A stretch of 64,000 nucleotides of DNA from CAVQKZ01 sp963837325 (GCA_963837325.1 CAWIMV010000001.1:1178001-1242000); one strand, 5' to 3'. Positions 39,801 to 48,259 are shown, counted from the stretch's first letter. A program made the numbers and translations. The notes: a model not told the origin generated them from the letters alone.

Positions 39801-40990
39801 TGCGTACGACGGCGGACATCCTGCATGCCGATCTCGATGCTTTCTACGCATCGGTTGAGCAGCGCGACAATCCCCGGCTGCGCGGACGCCCGGTGATTGT
39901 CGGTGGCGGCGTCGTCCTCGCCGCGAGCTACGAGGCCAAGGCGTTCGGGGTCGCCGGGGCCATGGGCGGGGCCCAGGCCCGCCGGCTGTGCCCACACGCC
40001 GTGGTCGTGCCACCACGCATGGCGGCGTACTCGGCGGCGAGCAAAGCCGTGTTCGAGGTGTTCGCCGACACGACCCCGCTGGTGGAAGGGCTCTCGATCG
40101 ACGAGGCGTTCCTCGATGTCGGCGGCCTGCGCCGGGTGTCCGGCAGCCCGGCCGAGATTGCCGCCCGGCTGCGGCGCGAGGTTCGCGAGCGTGTCGGCCT
40201 GCCGATCACCGTTGGGGTTGCCCGCACCAAGTTCCTCGCCAAGGTAGCCAGCGGCGTGGCCAAGCCCGACGGTTTGCTCGTGGTGCCGCCTGACGCCGAG
40301 CTGGAGTTCCTACATCCTTTGCCCGTCGAGCGGCTCTGGGGAGTCGGCGCGGTCACGGCCGAAAAGCTGCGTAACCGGGGCGTGCGAACGGTGGGTGAGG
40401 TTGCCGAACTGGAAGAGATCACCCTGGTGGCAATGCTCGGGAAGGCGTCCGGAAGGCATCTGCACGCACTCGCACACAACCGTGACCCGCGGCCGGTGCA
40501 GGTCGGCCGCCGACGACGGTCCATCGGCGCGCAGCGGGCGCTCGGGCGAGGCCCGCATTCGGCCGAGGAGATCGATGCGTCCGTGGTCGCGCTCGTCGAC
40601 CGGGTGAGTCGCCGGCTGCGCAGTGCCCACCGGCTGTGCCGCACAGTCGTGCTCCGATTGCGATTCGACGACTTCACGCGGGCGACCCGGTCGCACACGA
40701 TGCCGTGGGCGACCGCTGACACCGCCCTGATTCTGTCGACGGTGCGCACGCTGCTGGCGACGGCAACTCCGCTGATCGAACAGGCCGGCATCACGCTGGT
40801 CGGCGTCTCGATCGCGAACCTCGACGACGCCGACGTTGTTCAGCTCGAGCTGCCGTTGCGCATGCGCGACACCGGCGCACTGGATGTGGCCGTCGACGAC
40901 ATCCACGACCGGTACGGATCGGCTGCGATCACGCGGGCCGTGCTGCTCGGCCGCGATACCGGGCTGACCGTGCCGCTGCTGCCCGACTGA
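39794..40990 (+). CDS. dinB: DNA polymerase IV (DinB)
   Basis: A 398-residue Y-family translesion polymerase. Catalytic residues are Asp13 (ILHADLDAFYASVE) and Asp103/Glu104 (SIDEAFLDVGG); a helix-hairpin-helix (LWGVGAVTAEKLRNRGVRTV) and little-finger domain follow. A likely beta-clamp binding motif is QLELPL near residue 355. The start is ATG 39794, inside the SOS box, and no ribosome site is present, so the mRNA should be leaderless and DNA-damage-inducible. A strong hairpin follows the stop. Confidence 0.93.
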   Translation: MFVRTTADILHADLDAFYASVEQRDNPRLRGRPVIVGGGVVLAASYEAKAFGVAGAMGGAQARRLCPHAVVVPPRMAAYSAASKAVFEVFADTTPLVEGLSIDEAFLDVGGLRRVSGSPAEIAARLRREVRERVGLPITVGVARTKFLAKVASGVAKPDGLLVVPPDAELEFLHPLPVERLWGVGAVTAEKLRNRGVRTVGEVAELEEITLVAMLGKASGRHLHALAHNRDPRPVQVGRRRRSIGAQRALGRGPHSAEEIDASVVALVDRVSRRLRSAHRLCRTVVLRLRFDDFTRATRSHTMPWATADTALILSTVRTLLATATPLIEQAGITLVGVSIANLDDADVVQLELPLRMRDTGALDVAVDDIHDRYGSAAITRAVLLGRDTGLTVPLLPD

Positions 40991-41009
40991 GCCCGAGCTG
41001 CGGGCAGCG

Positions 41010-41048
41010 CCGCCGTCCGCGCGCGGCGGGCACGCGCGCGGACGGCGG
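41010..41048. terminator. Bidirectional terminator hairpin between dinB and the liv operon
   Basis: Arms 41010-41025 (CCGCCGTCCGCGCGCG) and 41033-41048 are perfect 16-bp inverted repeats around a 7-nt loop GCGGGCA. It lies between convergent dinB and livK. There is no T-tract on either side, a common form of terminator in high-GC actinobacteria. Confidence 0.8.
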
Positions 41049-41067
41049 GCGGTTCGTCCGTCGGCAG

Positions 41068-42366
41068 TTACGGCAACCCGTTGGTTGGCGCACTGGCGGC
41101 CGTACCGCTGTACTGCTTCAAAGGCGCCGAGCCGTCGTCGGTGGTGTAGACCGGCCCGGTCGGCGTCGCCACACCGGCCTTGATGACGGCGACCTGAGTG
41201 CCCCCGTAGCCGGAGTGGTCGGACTTCGAGAATCGGAAGGGGGTCAGGCCCGGGCCGGTGAAGCCGCCCTTCTCGACCGCTGCGATCAGCGAACCGCGGT
41301 TGAGTTTCTTGCCCGCGCTCTTGACCACCTGGAGGAAGGTGTACGCCTCACTCATGCCGTAGAGGACGTTGCCGTCGAACGGCACGTTGTTGTTGAACTT
41401 CTGGTTGACGGTCTGGAAGAGCTTGATCCAGCTGTTGGACGTGTCGGTCGGTATCGGCAGATAGGCGTCGCTGACCATGCCCTCCAGCAGCGGCCCGGTC
41501 GCCTGCTTCAGGAAGCCGGTGAGGGTGACGATGTCGGAGCCGACGTTCGACACGACCCATTGGGGGTGGAAGCTCAGCTTGGCCGCCGTACCCAGTTCGA
41601 GGGCGGTGAAGCCCGGGACGGTGAACGACACGACCACCTGGCAGCCCGCCGACTTGAGCGCGGCGACCTGCGGGGCCACATTTGTGTTCGTGGGCGTGTA
41701 GGTCTGCTTGGTCGCCAGGGACCCCGCACCCAGCATCTGCTCGACCCCGGCCACGCCGTCTCGGCCGAAGTCGTCGCCCTGACCGAAACTGCACACCTTC
41801 TTGCCGGCGAAGGTCTTCTTGACGTAGTCGCCGAGCACCTTGCCCTCGACGGTGTAGTCCGGCTGCCAACCGAACGTGGTCGGGTACTTCGACGGCTGAT
41901 TCCAGCTGCGGCTGCCGGACGCGACGAACAGGTCCGGCACCTTGTTGGTCTTGATGAAGTCGAGCACAGCCGTGTGCGTCGGCGTGCCGAGAGCACCGAG
42001 CAGGGCGAAGACCTTGTCCTGCAACACCAGTTGACGGGTCGTAGTGGCCGTGTTGGCCGGGTTGTACCCGTCGTCGAGCACCTTGAGGGTGACCTTGCGC
42101 CCGTTCACGCCACCCTGCTGATTTGCGTACTTGAAGTACGCGGTCATTGCGGCGCTGATCTTGGAGTACCCCGGCGCGGCCGGACCGGTCAGGGGCTGGG
42201 TGGTTCCGATCAGAATGGAATCCTTGGTGACACCGGGCGCGCTGGTGTCTCCGGTGGCGTTGCCCGTACCGCCCTTCTTGCTGCTGCCGCACGCCGTGAG
42301 CCCGACGAGGGCCACGGCCGTGAGCGCCGCGATGACGCGATGCCGCCGCCTCTGAATGCCTGTCAT
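41068..42366 (-). CDS. livK: Branched-chain amino acid ABC transporter substrate-binding lipoprotein
   Basis: A 432-residue periplasmic-binding-type lipoprotein of the Leu/Ile/Val family. The signal peptide ends with lipobox LTAC in VALVGLTACGSS, followed by a Gly/Thr linker and DSILIGTTQPLTGPAAPGY. The type I binding fold continues through KKVCSFGQGDDFGRDGVAG. ATG 42366 has AGGAGG upstream; a longer open frame that extends through livM is spurious. It is the last gene of livG-livF-livH-livM-livK and overlaps livM by 4 nt. The exact ligand (branched-chain or other amino acid, or amide) is unknown. Confidence 0.9.
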   Translation of the reverse strand: MTGIQRRRHRVIAALTAVALVGLTACGSSKKGGTGNATGDTSAPGVTKDSILIGTTQPLTGPAAPGYSKISAAMTAYFKYANQQGGVNGRKVTLKVLDDGYNPANTATTTRQLVLQDKVFALLGALGTPTHTAVLDFIKTNKVPDLFVASGSRSWNQPSKYPTTFGWQPDYTVEGKVLGDYVKKTFAGKKVCSFGQGDDFGRDGVAGVEQMLGAGSLATKQTYTPTNTNVAPQVAALKSAGCQVVVSFTVPGFTALELGTAAKLSFHPQWVVSNVGSDIVTLTGFLKQATGPLLEGMVSDAYLPIPTDTSNSWIKLFQTVNQKFNNNVPFDGNVLYGMSEAYTFLQVVKSAGKKLNRGSLIAAVEKGGFTGPGLTPFRFSKSDHSGYGGTQVAVIKAGVATPTGPVYTTDDGSAPLKQYSGTAASAPTNGLP

Positions 42367-43472
42367 TGCTGACCTCCTGTGAGTGGGGGAGAACTCGGAT
42401 GTGGTGCGGGCGCAACCGAACGCCCGGCGTCTCGCCTGCCACCGCGGCCGACCGGTACGAGCGTGGCCAGCTTGCGGAGCAGTCCCTGGATTCCACCGGG
42501 AAGCAACAGCATCACGACGACGAGCAACAACCCGTACACGGCGTTGGGGAGGTTGTCGTGCAGCTTGTGCGTGGAAGCGGCCGACAGCCCGAGGTCGTCG
42601 ACGAAGCCGCGTAGGACGATGCCGAGGTAAACGACGATGATCGAGCCCCACACCGCACCGGCGAGGCTGCCGAGACCGCCGATGACCACGGCGGAGAGCA
42701 GCGCGAGTGAGAGCGTGAGGTCGAAGGAACCCGGCGAGGCGGTTTGCAGGGATACCGCGAAGACGCCTCCGCCCAGTCCTGCGGCCACGCCGCTGACGGT
42801 GAACGCGAGAATCTGAACCCGCGCCACGGACAGTCCGGACAACCGCGCGGCGACCTCGTCGTCGCGGACCGCCCGGAAATGCCGTCCGACGGCGGACCGG
42901 TTCAGGTTGGCGAGGAAGAACAACACGATCAGGGCCGCGCCGAGGCTGATCCAGGCTTGCCAGCGCTCGATGGCGAAGTTGGTCCCCAGTGACGCTGGAG
43001 GCGGGTCGAACGGCACTGAGAGTCCCTGGTCGCCCTTGAACACGCTGGTGAAGCGCGAGGTGAGAGCGGGCAGCGCCACGCCGAGAGCGAGCGTGACGCC
43101 GGCGAGGTACGGCCCTCGCAGCCGGGCGGCCGCGACGCCCACGACTCCTGCCGCGACCCCCGTGACGGCGGCTCCGGCCAGCAACGACAGTGGCAGCACC
43201 CAGACACCAGTGATCGCTCGATCGCTGAATCTGATCTGTAGCAGGGCGACGGTATAGCCGCCGATCGCCATCAGTGCGGCGTGCCCGAGTGAGATCTGAC
43301 CGTTCATGCCGGTCAGGACGGTGAGCCCGGCCGCGGCACAGATGTAGGCACCCAAGCCGGCCAGTTCGTAGTTGTGAAAGGTCGAGATCGAGCCGGTGAG
43401 CAGCACTAGGGCGATCGCACCCAAGGCAACCAGCAGCACGTGCCGGACCAGCGTCGAGCGCAGCACAGCCAT
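42363..43472 (-). CDS. livM: Branched-chain amino acid ABC transporter permease LivM
   Basis: A 369-residue permease with about nine to ten hydrophobic helices and the family signatures GLTVLTGMNGQISLGHAALM, RLRGPYLAGVTLALG, AVRDDEVAARLSGLSV (the EAA-like coupling loop) and VVIGGLGSLAGAVWGS. I start at ATG 43472; GTG 43478, which forms a GTGA overlap with livH, is an equally possible start two codons upstream. The C-terminal tail is Arg/Pro-rich. Coupled to both livH and livK. Confidence 0.9.
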   Translation of the reverse strand: MAVLRSTLVRHVLLVALGAIALVLLTGSISTFHNYELAGLGAYICAAAGLTVLTGMNGQISLGHAALMAIGGYTVALLQIRFSDRAITGVWVLPLSLLAGAAVTGVAAGVVGVAAARLRGPYLAGVTLALGVALPALTSRFTSVFKGDQGLSVPFDPPPASLGTNFAIERWQAWISLGAALIVLFFLANLNRSAVGRHFRAVRDDEVAARLSGLSVARVQILAFTVSGVAAGLGGGVFAVSLQTASPGSFDLTLSLALLSAVVIGGLGSLAGAVWGSIIVVYLGIVLRGFVDDLGLSAASTHKLHDNLPNAVYGLLLVVVMLLLPGGIQGLLRKLATLVPVGRGGRRDAGRSVAPAPHPSSPPLTGGQQ

Positions 43473-43474
43473 CG

Positions 43475-44353
43475 TCACACCCGGCGCGCTTCGACGGCGC
43501 TGAACAGGCCGTTCGGCCGCACCAGCAGGACGACGAGGAGCAGGACGAGGGCAGCAAGGGGAGTGATGTCGCTGCCGATGTAGCCGCTGGCATAGGACAG
43601 TGCGAGCCCGGCGAGTACGCCGCCGACCACCGCGCCGACCGGGCTCTCCAGTCCGCCCACGACCGCGCCGGTGAAGCCGAGAATGAAGACCCCGTCCATC
43701 GCCTGCGGGTACAGGCCGAGCCCGGTTGGGATGACGAGCATCGCGGCGAGCGCGCCAACGAGCGCAGCGAGCGCCCATCCCAGCGTCAGCATCCGCCCCA
43801 CGCGTACGCCCAGCAACCGGGCGACCTCGGGCGCGAACGCCGCCGCGCGCATCCGCAGGCCCTCGGGCGTGCGCGTGAGCAACAGTGCGATCGCCACCAT
43901 CAGGACGAGGACCGAGCCGACCGTGAAGATGTCCTGCTTGGAGAACAGTGCCGTCGAACCGAGCGAGTAGTTGTGCGTGCTGTACGCCGCCGGAAAACCG
44001 CGGTTGGCCGAGCCGTACAACATGCCGACGACGGCCTCGATGAGGATGAGGAGCCCGACGCCGATGACGATCGTGTTGAGCGGCGGGGCGTGCTCAGCGC
44101 CTCGGAAGACGACCCGCTCGACGAGCGCGCCCAGGATGAACCCGGCGACCAGCGCCGCCCCGAAACCCAGCCAGTACGAGCCGCTCCATTGCGTCACCGA
44201 TAGCGCGACGTACGCCGTGGCCACGGCCATCGCTCCCTGCGCGAAGTTGAGCACGCGGGTCGTGCGCCAGATCAGTACGAGCGCCAGAGCGAGCGCCGCG
44301 TACACCGCGCCGAAGGACAGTCCGTTGAACGTGAGAAAGATGAATCGGCTCAT
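43475..44353 (-). CDS. livH: Branched-chain amino acid ABC transporter permease LivH
   Basis: A 292-residue permease with about eight helices. LNFAQGAMAVATAYVALSV, TRTPEGLRMRAAAFAPEVAR (coupling helix, with the LLGVRVGRM continuation) and GAVVGGLESPVGAVVGGVLA are typical LivH signatures. ATG 44353 follows the livF stop by 12 nt. It forms the membrane channel with LivM. Confidence 0.9.
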   Translation of the reverse strand: MSRFIFLTFNGLSFGAVYAALALALVLIWRTTRVLNFAQGAMAVATAYVALSVTQWSGSYWLGFGAALVAGFILGALVERVVFRGAEHAPPLNTIVIGVGLLILIEAVVGMLYGSANRGFPAAYSTHNYSLGSTALFSKQDIFTVGSVLVLMVAIALLLTRTPEGLRMRAAAFAPEVARLLGVRVGRMLTLGWALAALVGALAAMLVIPTGLGLYPQAMDGVFILGFTGAVVGGLESPVGAVVGGVLAGLALSYASGYIGSDITPLAALVLLLVVLLVRPNGLFSAVEARRV

Positions 44354-44365
44354 TGCGCGGACCCC

Positions 44366-45091
44366 TCAGAAACCCAGGTAGGCATGACGGAGGCCTTCGT
44401 CGGCTTGCAGGTCCGACGCCTTGCCGCGCGCAACGACCCGGCCGAGCGAGACCACCACGCCTTCGTCCGCGATGGCCAGCGCGCTGTGCACGTTCTGCTC
44501 GACCAGCAGGACGGCCATCCCGCTGGCGTCGCGAAGGGTCCGCAACAAGGCCATGATCGAGGCGGCCACGACCGGGGCCAGGCCGAGCGACGGTTCGTCC
44601 AGCAGCAGAAACCTCGGCCGGGCGACGAGTGCGCGCCCGAGTGCGAGCATCTGTCGCTCGCCTCCGGAAAGCTGGTGCCCGCGGTATCCGCGGCGCCGGG
44701 CGAGCGGCTCGAACAGCTCGTACACCTCCGCGACCGCGGCGCCGGTCTCGCGGCGCCCAGTGGCGCCTCTGCGCCACAGGCCGCCCAGCCGAAGGTTCTC
44801 CTCGACCGTGAGCTCGCCGATCACGGCCCGCCCTTCGGGCACATGGGCGACGCCAAGGGTGACGAGTTGCTCGACCGGTGCGCCGATTAGGTTGCGCTCG
44901 CCCAGGCGGATTCGGCCCGAGGAGGGACGCAGCAGGCCGGACAACGTCCGCAGCAACGTCGTCTTGCCGGCACCGTTTGCGCCGAGGACAGCGGTGATCG
45001 TGGCCGGGGCCAGGCGAAGGTCGACCTCGTGCAGCACCGGGGCTCGACCGTAGCCGGCACACAGGCGCTCGACCTCGAGTAGTTCAGTCAC
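44366..45091 (-). CDS. livF: Branched-chain amino acid ABC transporter ATP-binding protein LivF
   Basis: A 241-residue ABC ATPase: Walker A GANGAGKTT (about 34-42), signature LSGGERQMLALGRAL, Walker B FLLLDEPSLGLAP and switch VLLVEQNVHSAL. HVPEGRAVIGELTVEENLRL is the LivF-specific Q-loop neighbourhood. ATG 45091. Gene order livG, livF, livH, livM, livK on the minus strand with short gaps indicates a single transcript from the promoter near 46028-46056. Confidence 0.92.
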   Translation of the reverse strand: MTELLEVERLCAGYGRAPVLHEVDLRLAPATITAVLGANGAGKTTLLRTLSGLLRPSSGRIRLGERNLIGAPVEQLVTLGVAHVPEGRAVIGELTVEENLRLGGLWRRGATGRRETGAAVAEVYELFEPLARRRGYRGHQLSGGERQMLALGRALVARPRFLLLDEPSLGLAPVVAASIMALLRTLRDASGMAVLLVEQNVHSALAIADEGVVVSLGRVVARGKASDLQADEGLRHAYLGF

Positions 45092-45130
45092 GGGCCCCGG
45101 GCTCCTCGGGTCGTCCGGGTACCTCGCCGC

Positions 45131-45931
45131 TCACGCGTCGGCCTCCGCCGGCACGTCGGTTCCGAGATAGGCCGCGGCCACGACCGGATCGGTGCGGACC
45201 TCGTCCGGGCGGCCTGCAGCGACGAGCCGGCCGAAGTCGAGCACGACGACCTGGTCGCAGACCCCCATCACGAGGTCCATGTGGTGTTCGACGAGCAGCA
45301 CGGAGCACCGCGACTCGCCGGCGCCGGGCAGGCCACGGATCAGGTCGGCCAGGTGATCCATGTCCTCGGCGCCCAGACCGCCCGCCGGCTCGTCCAGCAG
45401 CAATAGCCGCGGTCGGCTGATCAGCGCACGCGCCAAAGAGACTCGCTTCTGCACGGGATAGGGCAGCGCGGCCGGGAGCCGGTCCGCGGCGTCGCCGACA
45501 CCCAGTCGGCGCAGCCAGTCCAGTGCGTCCTCGCGCAGGTGCCGCTCGTCGCGATCGCTGCGCGGCAGTCCGAACAGAGCGGTGGCGAACCCGGCGCGGC
45601 GGCGGTGCGCCCCGCCAACCATGACGTTCTCCAGCGCGGTGAGGCGCTCGAACAGCCCGACGCTCTGCAACGTGCGGGCGACACCATCGCGGACCAGCCG
45701 GTCGGGCCGGGGGCGGAACACCTTGCCCTGCCAGTTCAGCGACCCCGACGTTGGGCGCACGAAGCCGCAGATGACGTTGAACAGCGTGGTCTTGCCGGCG
45801 CCGTTAGGCCCGATGACACCGACCACATGGCCCTCGGGGACGCCGAAGGAGACGTCGTCGAGCGCGAGCAGGCCTCCGAAGCGCACGCTGACGTTCTGCA
45901 CGGACAGTTCCGATGCCGGTAGGGCGCTCAC
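45131..45931 (-). CDS. livG: Branched-chain amino acid ABC transporter ATP-binding protein LivG
   Basis: A 266-residue ABC ATPase with Walker A GPNGAGKTT (about 43-51), Walker B LLLLDEPAGGL and the LivG-type signature region ALPYPVQKRVSLARAL in place of LSGGQ. GTG 45931 is the most reasonable start, but it has no ribosome site; a 15-codon upstream ORF with a perfect GGAGG ends 12 nt before it, so initiation probably depends on reinitiation. First structural gene of the liv operon. Confidence 0.88.
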   Translation of the reverse strand: MSALPASELSVQNVSVRFGGLLALDDVSFGVPEGHVVGVIGPNGAGKTTLFNVICGFVRPTSGSLNWQGKVFRPRPDRLVRDGVARTLQSVGLFERLTALENVMVGGAHRRRAGFATALFGLPRSDRDERHLREDALDWLRRLGVGDAADRLPAALPYPVQKRVSLARALISRPRLLLLDEPAGGLGAEDMDHLADLIRGLPGAGESRCSVLLVEHHMDLVMGVCDQVVVLDFGRLVAAGRPDEVRTDPVVAAAYLGTDVPAEADA

Positions 45932-45943
45932 GTCGGCAGAACG

Positions 45944-45991
45944 CTAACCGACCCGGCACGGGCCGACGGAATCCGGCGGATGAACCGGCAT
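45944..45991 (-). CDS. Upstream leader ORF of the liv operon (15 residues)
   Basis: ATG 45991 to TAG 45944-45946 encodes MPVHPPDSVGPCRVG, with GGAGG (46002-45998) spaced 6 nt from the ATG. The peptide has three Val codons among 15. Its stop lies 12 nt before the livG GTG, which lacks a ribosome site. A translation-coupling or amino-acid-sensing leader is suggested. Confidence 0.5.
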   Translation of the reverse strand: MPVHPPDSVGPCRVG

Positions 45992-46003
45992 GCTGGACCT
46001 CCG

Positions 46004-46028
46004 TGCAACACAGCGTCAAGATGTTGCA
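46004..46028. promoter_or_regulatory. TetR operator-like site at the liv promoter
   Basis: TGCAACA (46004-46010) and TGTTGCA (46022-46028) are exact inverted arms with an 11-bp spacer. The site directly follows the -10 element GATGAT of the liv promoter (minus strand), i.e. it covers the transcription start. The same TGCAAC-N13-GTTGCA geometry recurs at 46769-46793. Confidence 0.75.
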
Positions 46029-46056
46029 TCATCGTGACGCGGCGATGGGTTGTCAA
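46028..46056 (-). promoter_or_regulatory. Promoter of the liv operon (TTGACA-N17-GATGAT)
   Basis: Minus strand: TTGACA at 46056-46051, 17-bp spacer, GATGAT at 46033-46028. The -35 hexamer contains the TGA stop codon of the upstream tetR gene. Confidence 0.6.
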
Positions 46057-46745
46057 GGACGGTTACCGCGTCGTGACACCGGAGCGGTCGGGGCAGTCGG
46101 GGCGTGATAGTCGAGCAGGGCCGCGATCGCGGTCCGCGCCTTGTCGGCGTCCGGTGGGTCCCCGGTGATCAGGTCGGTGTAGATGAACGACTCGGAAATC
46201 CGCATGATCAGGTAGGCCAGATCCGGCAGCGGTAGCGGATGCGGCAGGTTGCCGCGCCCCTGCTCTTCGTGCAGCAGGCGCTCGACGACATCGACCATCC
46301 GGGCCTGGACGACGCTGGCCTTGGTCGTCAGCAGTCGCAGTGCCCGCTCCGTCTCGCGGCGCAGGTACGCGCGAAAGTACGGCGCGTCGATGAGCGCCTG
46401 GACGAATATCCCGAGGACGTCAGCGATGCGTTGCGGCCCGGCGCCCGTCGATCGGGCGATCGCGTCGGTGAGCGTGCGCTCGCCGAGGGAGGACAGGACT
46501 TCGGCGAGCAATTGGTCGCGGTTACCGACCCAGCGGAACAGGGTGGTGCGGTCGACGCCGAGGTCCGCGGCCAGTTGCTGCATGTCCAGTCGCTGGTCGG
46601 CGATGAACATGCGGCGAGCGAGCCGGAAGGCGGTCACGGCGTCCGGCCGCGGCTCCGCCTCGAGCACTGGGGACGGAGGACGCGGCGCGCGACCGGAGCG
46701 TTGCTGATCGCGCACACGCCGTCGACCTCGCACTGGGCGGCTCAC
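46053..46745 (-). CDS. TetR-family regulator, probably controlling liv and EAL genes
   Basis: A 230-residue TetR protein. Helix-turn-helix: MQQLAADLGVDRTTLFRWVG (about 74-93), preceded by a basic Arg-rich N-terminus; the RTTLFRWVGNRDQLL form is typical of QsdR-like regulators. GTG 46745 is supported by TACACT (minus strand, 46758-46753) exactly 7 nt upstream, with TTGTTT as -35 at 46781-46776, i.e. a leaderless start. The operator-like site 46769-46793 overlaps that -35, and an equal site lies at the liv promoter, so both autoregulation and control of liv are expected. Confidence 0.82.
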   Translation of the reverse strand: MSRPVRGRRRVRDQQRSGRAPRPPSPVLEAEPRPDAVTAFRLARRMFIADQRLDMQQLAADLGVDRTTLFRWVGNRDQLLAEVLSSLGERTLTDAIARSTGAGPQRIADVLGIFVQALIDAPYFRAYLRRETERALRLLTTKASVVQARMVDVVERLLHEEQGRGNLPHPLPLPDLAYLIMRISESFIYTDLITGDPPDADKARTAIAALLDYHAPTAPTAPVSRRGNRP

Positions 46746-46768
46746 GTCGCGCAGTGTAGGACCGCACC

Positions 46769-46793
46769 TGCAACAAAACAAGCGAACGTTGCA
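46769..46793. promoter_or_regulatory. Second TetR operator-like site between tetR and the EAL gene
   Basis: TGCAAC (46769-46774), 13 bp, GTTGCA (46788-46793): the same arms and spacing as the liv site. It covers the -35 of tetR and lies 35-59 bp upstream of the EAL start, so it could control both divergent genes. Confidence 0.75.
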
Positions 46794-46827
46794 CGGCCGA
46801 AAACCAGCGACCGAGGATAGTGACGGT

Positions 46828-47961
46828 ATGACTGTGGGCGTTCCCGTGCCGGCGGTGTCGGACGAACGGTGGCGCGACGCGCTGCGGCAGGTACTGACTG
46901 ACCGGTCCTTGCGGACCCTGCACGCCCAGCCCATCGTCGAGCTGACCTCGGGTCGGATCGCCGGCTACGAGCTGCTGTCCCGGTTCACCGGTCCATGGAT
47001 GGCAACGCCCGATGTCTGGTTCCTGGCTGCGGAGCGGTGGGAGTACAACACCGAACTGCAGAGCCTGGTGCTGTCCGCCGGGATTGCCGCCAGAACCGCG
47101 CTTCCGCCCGATACCTTCTTGGCGGTCAACATCGATCCGCATTTGTTGGGCCGGCCCGAGATCGCCGAAATCCTGACCGAGGCTACGGATCTGTCCCGGC
47201 TCGTCCTCGAGCTGACCGAGCACACCCAGCTCGACCCCAACGGCGACGCCGTGGCCGTTCTCGACCACGTCCGAGCTGCCGGTGGCCTGGTGGCAATGGA
47301 CGACGCCGGCACTGGGTACGCCGGGTTGAGCACCCTGCTCACGTTGCGCCCGGACATCGTCAAGCTGGATCGCGAGCTGATCACCGGTATCGACCAGGAT
47401 CCAGTCAAGCGGGCCCTGGTCGAGGTCTTCGGCGATCTCGCCGGTCGGATGGATGCCTGGATCCTGGCCGAGGGGATCGAGAACGTCGGCGAGCTCGACA
47501 CGGTGATCGGTCTCGGCGTCCCGCTCGGCCAGGGCTATGTCCTGGCCAGGCCTGCACTGGAGATGCGTCTTCGGCTGGACGAAGAGATGGTGAGCCATAT
47601 CGGGCGCACCTCGGCCCGCACGTCCCTGGAAGGCAATATCGCCAGTCTCATCCGCTCGGTCGCGGTCGGTACCGACGATCGCCACGATGAGGTGCTGCTG
47701 GCCGCCGACGGCCGGGCTTCGCTCGTCCGGCTGCGCAGCGAACCGTCCCAAATTTCGCTGCCGCGGTGGGCTCCGGCGATGACGCTGGCGCCGAGCGCGG
47801 CGCTGACCGAGGCGGCCCGGCGGGCGATGGCCCGCGCCCAAGTGCATCGGTTCGCGCCGCTTGTGTGCACGGACGCCATCGGGACAGTTCTCGGCGTGGT
47901 TCGCATCGACGACCTACTGACGGCACTGTGCGCCTCAAGCGAGCGCGACTCCGACCGATAA
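46828..47961 (+). CDS. EAL-domain cyclic-di-GMP phosphodiesterase with C-terminal regulatory domain
   Basis: A 377-residue protein without a membrane segment. The EAL domain (about 25-250) keeps the catalytic set: ELL at 48-50 (EAL position), Asn101, Glu131 in ELTE, Asp158-Asp159 in MDDAGTGYAG, Lys179 in VKLD and Glu215 in AEGIE. It should therefore hydrolyse c-di-GMP. No GGDEF domain is present. Residues about 255-377 form an extra domain with VRIDDLLTALC at the end, similar to CBS/GGDEF-associated sensory regions. ATG 46828 follows GATAGT at 46816-46821 by 6 nt, a leaderless arrangement. Divergent from tetR. Confidence 0.88.
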   Translation: MTVGVPVPAVSDERWRDALRQVLTDRSLRTLHAQPIVELTSGRIAGYELLSRFTGPWMATPDVWFLAAERWEYNTELQSLVLSAGIAARTALPPDTFLAVNIDPHLLGRPEIAEILTEATDLSRLVLELTEHTQLDPNGDAVAVLDHVRAAGGLVAMDDAGTGYAGLSTLLTLRPDIVKLDRELITGIDQDPVKRALVEVFGDLAGRMDAWILAEGIENVGELDTVIGLGVPLGQGYVLARPALEMRLRLDEEMVSHIGRTSARTSLEGNIASLIRSVAVGTDDRHDEVLLAADGRASLVRLRSEPSQISLPRWAPAMTLAPSAALTEAARRAMARAQVHRFAPLVCTDAIGTVLGVVRIDDLLTALCASSERDSDR

Positions 47962-47992
47962 GGACTGCGACGCAACAGGAAGGAAGGCCCAC

Positions 47993-48163
47993 ATGAAGAG
48001 CTTTCGATGTGGCGACGTGGTGCCCGGCTGCACCAGCGCGTTCACCGGGGACGAAGACGACATCCTTAATCAGGTGAGGGATCACGCCCGCCGCGACCAC
48101 GGCCTCAGCGAGTTCCCCGAGGCGCTCGTGGTGCAGGTCCGGGCCGCGATGGCCACCGTCTGA
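47993..48163 (+). CDS. Small DUF1059-family protein
   Basis: A 56-residue protein, ATG 47993 with a GGAAGGAAGG ribosome site. It contains the DUF1059 pattern MKSFRCGDVVPGCTSAFTG and a helical C-terminal half with DHARRDHGL. The conserved Cys and His residues suggest metal binding, but the function is unknown. It lies 31 nt after the EAL gene on the same strand and may be co-transcribed. It is easily missed because of its length. Confidence 0.8.
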   Translation: MKSFRCGDVVPGCTSAFTGDEDDILNQVRDHARRDHGLSEFPEALVVQVRAAMATV

Positions 48164-48229
48164 GCCGCCTCGACAGGTCCAGCCGCCGGCGAAGGGGCGC
48201 GCGGCGTCGCGGCCGTGCTACGGGCGGAG

Positions 48230-48251
48230 GATACCTAGCCGTCTAGGTATC
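48230..48251. promoter_or_regulatory. Operator-like palindrome in the uppS promoter
   Basis: GATACCTAG (48230-48238) and CTAGGTATC (48243-48251) are perfect 9-bp inverted arms with a 4-bp spacer, covering the -35 position of the promoter whose -10 is TACGGT (48260-48265). The cognate regulator is not evident in the window. Confidence 0.75.
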
Positions 48252-48259
48252 ACAGCGGA

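Noticed and set aside
42367..43758. N-terminal extension of livK through livM
   Set aside because: livK has an unmistakable signal peptide at ATG 42366 with AGGAGG upstream; the upstream part is livM in another frame.
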